Below are positions 1 to 6,026 of a stretch of DNA of 56,572 nt, one piece after another. A program made the position numbers and the translations under genes. Origin of the DNA: CAZIKF01 sp964539825 (GTDB taxonomy: Bacteria; Muiribacteriota; UBA6191); contig CAZIKF010000033.1 of the NCBI GenBank assembly GCA_964539825.1, forward strand, positions 1 to 56,572. Reading direction: 5' to 3'. Every line of letters starts with the position of its first letter. Positions within the stretch are counted from its first letter, which is position 1. Below the pieces are notes generated by a model. The model did no database searches. It saw only the letters and a program-made list of their open reading frames with translations, and had not been told where the DNA came from.

Positions 1-1102
1 AGGACCTGGCAACCTGACGAGGAGATTCGTGAATAAAATCCACTCTATAGTTCAAGGCGGTCATGACATCATCGGTGAGCTTGCCCTGGACTTTTTTGAG
101 GATTTCGTCAAGTTGAGGATATCTGCTCAGAGCATCATTTCTAAGAAGGTAAGCGCAGTGGTAGGGAGGGAAAAAATTCTGGTCGTCGTCGAGAACAACC
201 AGGTCAAAGGCTTTGATACGTCCATCGGTTGTGTACCCGCATATGATATCCACCTTACTATCTCTTAGAGCAATGTACATCAATGCCGGATCCATGGCCG
301 AATATTCAAATCCAAAGCCGTAATGCCTCATAAAAGGGCGATAACCATCCAGGGCCCTTCCAACGAATTCTTGTGGTAAGGCAACTCGTAGAGAATTCTT
401 ACCGGGACTGAGAGTACCCATTTGGTAGAGGGCTGTTCCGATCAAGGTTACTGCCAGGATCACAAGGGTGGTAAGGACAAAGGTTTTAAACCATTGGTGG
501 ATTCTCTTTTGAATCGCATTGAGTATGAGATCCAGGGCCAGAGCCAATAGTGCTGCCGGAATGGCACCCGCCAGAATGAGATTTTGATTATTTAACTGGA
601 TTCCCTGAAAGATTAACTCACCCAGTCCACCAGCTCCCACCAGCGCACAGATCGTGACCAGTCCCACATTCAAAACCGCCGAAGTTTGAATGCCGGCAAA
701 GATTGTAGGTATGGCCAGGGGAAGCTCTACCTTACTTAATACTTGCTTGTCCGACATCCCCATACCCCGAGCCGCTTCCGTGATAGCGCTATCCACTTCG
801 TCGATTCCAACAAAAGTGTTTCGCACGATTGGCAGAAGTGAGTAGAGAACCAGGGCCACCAGCGCTGGTGTCATTCCAATCCCTACCAGGGGAAGCAAAA
901 AACCCAGTAGTGCAAGACTGGGTATAGTCTGGACAACCCCGCAGGCACCAATTACCGAAGTTGCGTATTTTCGCTGTCGGGTGAGGTAGATTCCCAGGGG
1001 AATCCCTATCAGAACAGAGATCAAAAGCGCAAGTAGAGCGATCCCAATATGCTCAACTCCCAGCGAAATTATCTGCGACTTTCTCTCGATGAGAAAATCC
1101 AT
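1..1102 (-). CDS. Osmolyte ABC transporter, permease fused to substrate-binding domain (partial)
   Basis: Translating the minus strand from ATG 1102 gives an open frame of 367 codons that runs off the left edge, so the C-terminus is missing. The first ~210 residues are a hydrophobic BPD-type permease with the EAA-loop sequence EAARGMGMSDKQVL. After a last membrane segment near residues 207-228 comes a periplasmic domain resembling the OpuBC/ProX binding fold (LRVALPQEFVGRALDGY onward). This permease-binding protein fusion is known in glycine betaine/choline/carnitine (OpuB/OpuC-type) importers. The start overlaps the stop of the upstream ATPase gene by one base (TAATG), so the two should be translationally coupled. 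The exact ligand cannot be read from sequence. Confidence 0.88.
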   Translation of the reverse strand, partial: MDFLIERKSQIISLGVEHIGIALLALLISVLIGIPLGIYLTRQRKYATSVIGACGVVQTIPSLALLGFLLPLVGIGMTPALVALVLYSLLPIVRNTFVGIDEVDSAITEAARGMGMSDKQVLSKVELPLAIPTIFAGIQTSAVLNVGLVTICALVGAGGLGELIFQGIQLNNQNLILAGAIPAALLALALDLILNAIQKRIHQWFKTFVLTTLVILAVTLIGTALYQMGTLSPGKNSLRVALPQEFVGRALDGYRPFMRHYGFGFEYSAMDPALMYIALRDSKVDIICGYTTDGRIKAFDLVVLDDDQNFFPPYHCAYLLRNDALSRYPQLDEILKKVQGKLTDDVMTALNYRVDFIHESPRQVARS

Positions 1103-2214
1103 TATTCGTTCCCCTCTTCAACGATTGCTTCTTCAACAGTTTCGGGTTGAACTGGCGAAGTGGGCTGGACTTCTTCTGGCGAATCTTTGCTTTCACCGGT
1201 TTCGCTTAGAACTTCGTATCTGCCTTCCTCCAGTGAGGGAACCTCCGCAGCCGGGAGTTTAAAACGATAGAATGCGCTCATCAATCCTTCACAGGAAGTG
1301 AGCAAAGAATCCGATCCATGGAGAACTTCGAGATTTTGTTGCCCATCCTCCCTTTGTTCCATTCGCTCCAATACCCTGAGTAGTTTGGAATTGAGCTCAA
1401 AGGAGGGAATTTCAGAGTTCTGCGAAGAAGGCAGTTTTGGCAAAAAGGGCAGAAGATCTCCAAGGCTGAGAACCATGAGCTCCAGATGCAGCCTTTGAGA
1501 TCGGAAGAAATCTTTGACAAAGTCATTTCGAGGTTCAAAAAGTAATTCTTTTGGCGTTCCAATCGACTGAATCACACCGTTATCCATCAGGCAAATTCGG
1601 TCTCCAAGTTCAATGGCTTCATTCATATCATGGGTGACCAGAATTTTGGTTTTGTCCTTGAGCTCAGAAAGATTCACAAATTCTTCCTGAATAGTTGCTC
1701 TTGTAATTGGATCGAGGGCACCGAAGGGCTCATCCATAAGAATTACAGGAGGACGAGCGGCGAGTGCTCGTGCAAATCCGACTCTTTGCTTCTGCCCTCC
1801 ACTTAGCTGGTGGGGAAGCTTATGAGCGAATTCTCCGGGATCAAGCTGAACCATTTCCAAAAGTGCATGAACCCGTGGTTTAATCTCCTTTTCTCTCCAC
1901 GATAGAAGCCTGGGTACGACACTAATATTCTGAGCAACGGTGTAGTGCGGAAAGAGTCCGATGTTCTGGATCACGTAGCCGATTCTGCGCCGCAGGGAAT
2001 CCTGGGGCTCGAGCAGAATGTTGTCTTCGCCCAATAAGATTTCTCCTGAGCTGGGCTCGATGAGGCGATTGATCATCTTTAAAGTGGTGGTTTTGCCGCA
2101 TCCACTGGTGCCGAGCAACACAAGAGTCTCACCTGAAGCAACCTCAAAGGACACCTGGTTTACGACCCTTTGATCCTGGTACATCTTGGTTATATTACGA
2201 ACTTGAAGGAGCAT
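1102..2214 (-). CDS. Osmolyte ABC transporter ATPase (OpuCA/OpuBA-like)
   Basis: This 370-residue ATPase energises the importer encoded just downstream. Walker A is GTSGCGKTT at residues 35-43, the signature motif is LSGGQKQR near residue 137, and Walker B plus D-loop is VILMDEPFGALD. The family normally carries two CBS domains after the ATPase core and uses them to sense ionic strength. Here the region after about residue 240 does not look like CBS: it holds a weakly conserved helical stretch and an acidic tail rich in Glu, Pro and Val. The gene is first in its operon and divergent from the secreted protein at 2397, with about 180 bases between them. The ATPase role is certain; regulation by CBS is doubtful. 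Confidence 0.92.
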   Translation of the reverse strand: MLLQVRNITKMYQDQRVVNQVSFEVASGETLVLLGTSGCGKTTTLKMINRLIEPSSGEILLGEDNILLEPQDSLRRRIGYVIQNIGLFPHYTVAQNISVVPRLLSWREKEIKPRVHALLEMVQLDPGEFAHKLPHQLSGGQKQRVGFARALAARPPVILMDEPFGALDPITRATIQEEFVNLSELKDKTKILVTHDMNEAIELGDRICLMDNGVIQSIGTPKELLFEPRNDFVKDFFRSQRLHLELMVLSLGDLLPFLPKLPSSQNSEIPSFELNSKLLRVLERMEQREDGQQNLEVLHGSDSLLTSCEGLMSAFYRFKLPAAEVPSLEEGRYEVLSETGESKDSPEEVQPTSPVQPETVEEAIVEEGNE

Positions 2215-2396
2215 GAGAATTGCAAAGCAAGGATGAAGAAGGAAAACTCCGCTGAAATCGGAAAGAAGGAAGGCTCACAATCTAACGCTATTAAACATGA
2301 GAAAGCAAGTTTCACGAAAAGGGATATCAGCAACAAAATAAAGTTCCAGTCGTATTTGATATTGATTCTTCGAAAAGTACTTGCCGAGGCTCAACC

Positions 2397-3332
2397 ATGC
2401 GCGTTTTCTCTTTAATTCTCCTAATCAGCATTCTTTTTAGCACTTTCGCACATGCCCAATCCTTCCAGGACCTGAGGCAGAGATTGATAGAGAGGACAAA
2501 GTCCCAGCAAGACCCTTATAAAGACGAATATAGTGAACTTAAAGCGTCTGTACGGTTTCCAGAACCAATCTATCAGGATGAACGTTTTCTTCTGGTGGAC
2601 AATCTCCGTGATTTAGGGGGAAAGGGAGCGGAAGGCATAGACAGTCCCGTTTGGAAGAGTGCCCTGATCGATACCCACAAAGTGAAAAGGGTTGTATGGA
2701 TGATGTGTGTATTTGTGATTAAAGCTGGTCCTATCAAATACAACGCCGGTCATGCCCAGATGGTCTTTGAATTTGAAGAAGGAGGAGCGGTTCTGGCTGA
2801 TCGGGAACTACAGGGAATTGTGAGTTCTTTTGAAATTCTACCGAAAAAGGGAGTCGGTTATGATCCCATCGGTAAGGGTATGAGTAAGTACTACAATAAT
2901 TCTTGTACCCTTTCCTCCAAGCAATTTTCTTTTCTCGCTTCTGCAAGCCGAGATTCCAGGATTGAGCTCTATACCCTGGATTTAACCAGGGAAGAAATGG
3001 TGGAACTACTAAAAATTTCCCTGCGAGAGGCGCTAGATAAAGAATCCATTAAGAAAAATAAATATCACACGACAAGAAATAGCTGTGTAACCAACCAGTT
3101 TCGCATCCTAAACCTGTTTCTACCTGAAGAAATCAGAATCCCCGAATGGACTAAAGTCTTTGGACTCAAGATCCTAAGAACCTTCGGCACCATCGTCCCC
3201 AGAAGGGTGGGAAAGACCCTCAAGAAACACGGTCTCGTCAAAGGTGAAGAAATCTACGAATGTCCCGACGAAGCCATGCAGTACATCAAGAAGATCAGCC
3301 AGCAAGCCATATTCAAAGAACTCTATGAATGA
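2397..3332 (+). CDS. Secreted DUF4105-like protein, copy 1
   Basis: A 311-residue exported protein with a signal peptide (residues 1-20, ending AHA). A GAGG ribosome site lies 6 bases before the ATG. It is a clear paralogue of the protein at 54098-55291. Both share SALID near the middle, GPIK..AGHAQ or GPIK..TGHAQ, and KYHTTRNSCVTNQ toward the C-terminus. The conserved His in GHAQ followed by Cys in NSC matches the order in DUF4105 (Lnb-N-like) and permuted NlpC/P60-type folds, so a thiol hydrolase or amidase activity on an envelope substrate is possible but inferred. The TGA stop falls inside the outer arm of an intergenic repeat. It lacks the ~80-residue N-terminal extension of copy 2. Confidence 0.8.
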   Translation: MRVFSLILLISILFSTFAHAQSFQDLRQRLIERTKSQQDPYKDEYSELKASVRFPEPIYQDERFLLVDNLRDLGGKGAEGIDSPVWKSALIDTHKVKRVVWMMCVFVIKAGPIKYNAGHAQMVFEFEEGGAVLADRELQGIVSSFEILPKKGVGYDPIGKGMSKYYNNSCTLSSKQFSFLASASRDSRIELYTLDLTREEMVELLKISLREALDKESIKKNKYHTTRNSCVTNQFRILNLFLPEEIRIPEWTKVFGLKILRTFGTIVPRRVGKTLKKHGLVKGEEIYECPDEAMQYIKKISQQAIFKELYE

Positions 3333-3416
3333 GGCCTAAGCCGAATTCGAGAGGGCTGGCTATGGGTAGCTTCCGCTCAGCAGCATCTGGGACTACTTTC
3401 CTCGTCAGAGGTAGAC
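3329..3416 (+). repeat. Hairpin repeat family 1, truncated left-half copy (A)
   Basis: An 88-bp left-half copy of the 180-bp element. It begins ATGAGGCCTAAGCCGAATTC and keeps the internal landmark CAGCATCTG, then stops at GTAGAC and is followed directly by full copy B. The first bases overlap the stop codon of the upstream gene. Its inner arm (GCTGGCTATGG) matches copy C better than copy B, so it is not a simple tandem duplication of its neighbour. Confidence 0.8.
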
Positions 3417-3419
3417 TGA

Positions 3420-3599
3420 ATGAGATCTAAGCCGAATTCGTACTGATTTGCTATGCGTGTTTTTCGCTAAGCAGCACCTGAGACTAGTTCCCTCTTCGCA
3501 GGTGACGATGCCACCTACTCATCACGAACCAGCCCCAACTACTACTTATCGAAACCCCCGCATCTACGCAAATAAGTACGAATTCGACTTAGGTCTCAT
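3420..3599 (+). repeat. Hairpin repeat family 1, full copy (B), 180 bp
   Basis: The copy is bounded by 25-bp terminal inverted repeats. The left arm starts ATGAGATCTAAGCCGAATTC; the right arm (3575-3599) is its reverse complement with two transitions. Inside are further pairings, including AGGTG/CACCT around a 7-base loop, and the conserved landmark CGCTAAGCAGCA. It is MITE-like or an intergenic structured RNA. A possible 5-bp direct repeat GACTG lies one base outside each end. An apparent ORF at 3448-3726 is only this repeat plus flanking DNA. Bases 3600-3718 hold no gene and presumably carry the promoter of the VOC gene. Confidence 0.85.
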
Positions 3600-3718
3600 C
3601 GACTGGGAATTTGGATTGGTGATTTGGTTAATTGACTTCGAGCTTTTTTGGTGTCTTTGCAATGCTCTTGGACTTTTTGTAGGATGCTGTCCTTGCCTCA
3701 CTGACATGGGAGTTTTCA

Positions 3719-4102
3719 ATGGCTAGAGTCACTGGTATTGGGGGAGTCTTTTTTAAAGCTAAGGATCCTCAAAAACTGAACCGCTGGTATGAGGAGAACC
3801 TGGGAATCAAGCTAGAATCCTGGGGTGGGTCTATACTTCAATGGACTGAAGATTCAGCACCGGACAAAGGAATCACTGTCTGGAATCTTGCCAAGAGCGA
3901 CTCAGACTGGTTTGCCCCTTCTAACTCTTCCTTTATGATCAATTACCGCGTAGATGATCTGGATGAGTTAATAAAACAGCTAAAAAAGTCAAACGTAGAA
4001 ATATTCCAGGGACCGGAGCAGCACGAAAATGGAAAGTTCGCCTGGGTCATAGACCCAGAAGGAAACAAAGTAGAACTCTGGCAACCCGAACTCATGAACT
4101 AA
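3719..4102 (+). CDS. VOC (glyoxalase/bleomycin-resistance fold) family protein
   Basis: A 127-residue vicinal-oxygen-chelate protein with the two beta-alpha-beta-beta-beta halves typical of the family. The first half opens GIGGVFFKAKDPQKLNRWYE; the second ends FAWVIDPEGNKVELWQP, the standard closing motif with the metal-ligand Glu. VOC proteins include lyases, dioxygenases and resistance proteins, and the substrate cannot be inferred. A GGGAG ribosome site lies about 6 bases before the ATG. The gene stands alone between two inverted copies of the 180-bp repeat and is unrelated in operon terms to its neighbours. A second, divergent VOC gene lies at 52613-52969. Confidence 0.88.
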   Translation: MARVTGIGGVFFKAKDPQKLNRWYEENLGIKLESWGGSILQWTEDSAPDKGITVWNLAKSDSDWFAPSNSSFMINYRVDDLDELIKQLKKSNVEIFQGPEQHENGKFAWVIDPEGNKVELWQPELMN

Positions 4103-4196
4103 CCACCCGGGCGGACACCTTAAGAAGTCCAACCTCAATTACCAAAGTACGGATCTTAAAGCTACCAAAAAATAAAACCTCTCCGCTCCCTTAAGA

Positions 4197-4376
4197 ATGA
4201 CGTGTAAGTCGAGTTCTTGGGGTATGGCGTCAATGGGTAGGTTTCGATAAGAAGTAGCTGGGGGTGGTTCGTGAGGAGAAGGTGGCATAGTCACCTTCGA
4301 CGAAGGAACTACACTCAGATGCTGCTTAGCGGAAGATATCCATAGCCAGCACCCAAGAACTCGGCTTATGCGTCAT
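4197..4376 (-). repeat. Hairpin repeat family 1, full copy (C), 180 bp, inverted
   Basis: Same length as copy B and opposite orientation. Its ends are ATGACGYRTAAGYCGAGTTC in both arms (read inward), so the arms match each other over about 25 bases but differ from those of copy B. The internal stem GAAGGTG/CACCTTC surrounds a 7-base loop, and the CGCTAAGCAGCATCTGAG landmark is kept. The right end contains the TGA stop codon of the metallo-hydrolase gene. Bases 4103-4196 show no gene. Confidence 0.85.
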
Positions 4377-5386
4377 ACGTCATAGGTGCCGTAATCTCCG
4401 CACAGGAAGATGTTCTCTTTTTTGAGTTTTACTTTTTCAGTCTCGAGCGTCTTGAGGAAATCCTTGTCTTTTTTGATTTTCGCCAGGGTATCGACGGCTT
4501 CTTTGAGGATGACTGTCTCAAGATAATGGTCGGTGACCATGGGGTCATGATGGGTGAGTCCTAGCTTTTCAACCCCACCTGAAAGGGCAAGTAAAACTGC
4601 TCCGAGGGGAGTTCCATGCCCATATTGAGATCGAAACTTGATGTACTTCTCTTCATCGTATTGAGCATCAACAATAGCAAGGTTAGCGTCTTTAAAATGT
4701 TCCTTTAGAGGTTCAGATATCCCTCTCATATTGTCATGATCGGTACAAAAAACCAGGATTTTTCCTGTGGGTCGTTCTTCAAACCTATAGGAGATGCAGG
4801 TTGAGACACCGTGACTTGTGGGAGCCATCTTGATCACAATTGATTCAGCCAGAGGTACTTTTTTTTCTCTACCACAACAGATTCCATCCGAAGATTCAGC
4901 TCTGAGGAGCTCAACTCTGGTCGTATTCAAGAATCCCAGGGTTGGATGGACAACCATAATCCGTTCTTCAAAATTTTCCATGGAGTGAATGTTTAGATGA
5001 TTTTCAATGTAATCAGATTCCACTGGAAAGAAAGGTCTTCGAAAGACTTCATCGACTACATCTCTCAACCCGCGGCCATGATCCACCGGGCCATAGATAT
5101 GCATTGGAATTTCATCGACAAAGGTAGGTGGCGCAACAGTCAGACCAAGGATGTGGTCCCAGTGATAATGGGTAATGAGCACGGTGTATTGTAGACCTTG
5201 TCTGAGTAAGGGAAGATAGGACTGACCACAGGGAACAAAGCCCGTGCCGGCATCAATGATTAGCTTGGTATCGGATGGAATGTAATCAGAAAGAACCTCA
5301 TAGCAGGTAGAATTGCCCCCATACTTGTGGCTTTCTGGATTACTGATGGCTATGCTGCCTCTTGTGCCCTAGGCTTTAATCTTCAC
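4373..5386 (-). pseudogene. Metallo-beta-lactamase-fold hydrolase with in-frame TAG at codon 6
   Basis: Read from GTG 5386 (AAGGA ribosome site 8 bases upstream), the frame is MKIKA-TAG-GTRGSIAISNPES and then stays open for 332 codons to TGA at 4373. The GTRGSI start followed by YGGNSTCYEV, and THYHWDH at about residue 71, mark the COG1235-like metallo-hydrolase family, whose members usually read KIxFWGTRGSIP. The TAG (5371-5369) therefore sits exactly where Trp (TGG) is expected. The rest is intact: metal motif HYHWDH, FCTDHD, and a late LTHHDP. A start at GTG 5182 would lose the first 68 residues including beta-strand 1, so that product is unlikely to fold. It is either a very recent pseudogene, a suppressed amber, or a sequence error. 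Confidence 0.82.
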
Positions 5387-5503
5387 ACTTGAGTCCTTTT
5401 CCTGGATTGTCTCTTAAGACTTCAATTGCTCCTGAAAATAAAATCTCATTACGATACCAGAAATCTTGTTATGTAAACAGTTTGGTTGTTTCGAAATCAC
5501 CTC

Positions 5504-5647
5504 TCAATGAATTCGCAGTGGTGCTAGTTTTAGAAAATACTCCAGGGGAATTTTTAAAAGTGCTGAGTTTTCGAGGCGGTAAAAAGCAATGAGGTCCTCT
5601 TGATCAACAACTTCTTTCGGGGTGGATTTAGTTACCTGGCTGCTCAA
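5504..5647 (-). CDS. Small hypothetical protein with TTG start, coupled to upstream gene
   Basis: A 47-residue frame beginning TTG-AGC-AGC directly behind a consensus AGGAGG (7-base spacing). The TTG overlaps the TGA of the upstream small membrane gene as TTGA, a normal translational-coupling arrangement. The product (starting LSSQVTKSTPKEVVDQEDL) has no recognisable domain or signal. The strong ribosome site and coupling argue for a real gene. It lies 118 bases before the metallo-hydrolase start. Confidence 0.5.
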   Translation of the reverse strand: MSSQVTKSTPKEVVDQEDLIAFYRLENSALLKIPLEYFLKLAPLRIH

Positions 5648-5871
5648 GGTCGTACCTCCTGATTAAGTTTTGGAAAGGAAGTACCGTATCTCAAGGGCAG
5701 TGGGGCTCGCCTTTCTTTAGAATTCTTGTTTTTCGTCTCTTTTTGCTGAATCGAAAGCGACTTTCTCTCAGCGACCTTGCGGTGATGGTCCACAATACGC
5801 TGTGAACTCACCAATGAGATCACGAGAGCCAGTAGCCCAATGATCATCATATTTAAATAGCCTTCTTTCAT
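5644..5871 (-). CDS. Small single-pass membrane protein
   Basis: A 75-residue product with one membrane segment at about residues 6-23 (LNMMIIGLLALVISLVSS), then a basic, lysine-rich cytoplasmic-type tail. GGAG lies 7 bases before the ATG. The last codons carry the ribosome site of the next small gene. No family recognised. An ordinary guess such as a CcoQ- or YnaJ-like accessory peptide is not supported by any motif. Confidence 0.55.
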   Translation of the reverse strand: MKEGYLNMMIIGLLALVISLVSSQRIVDHHRKVAERKSLSIQQKETKNKNSKERRAPLPLRYGTSFPKLNQEVRP

Positions 5872-6026
5872 AAGATCGCTCCATTCACTTTTGTTACGCT
5901 CAGAAAAACGGAAGACTTGTACTGATCTTTTATGAACCGAAGGGAGAAATCCTGTTACGGTGACGCCTTTTTAAAGATTCCCGACCAAATACAGCAAGGA
6001 GAGCTGACCTTTTGTTAGTAGAGCTA

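Noticed and set aside
3448..3726. 92-residue plus-strand frame
   Set aside because: It is made of the 180-bp repeat and intergenic DNA; it has no ribosome site and ends inside the VOC gene start.
5369..5371. Selenocysteine or pyrrolysine at the TAG
   Set aside because: Selenocysteine uses UGA, not UAG, and no pylT or pyl genes are in the window; the site corresponds to Trp in the family.
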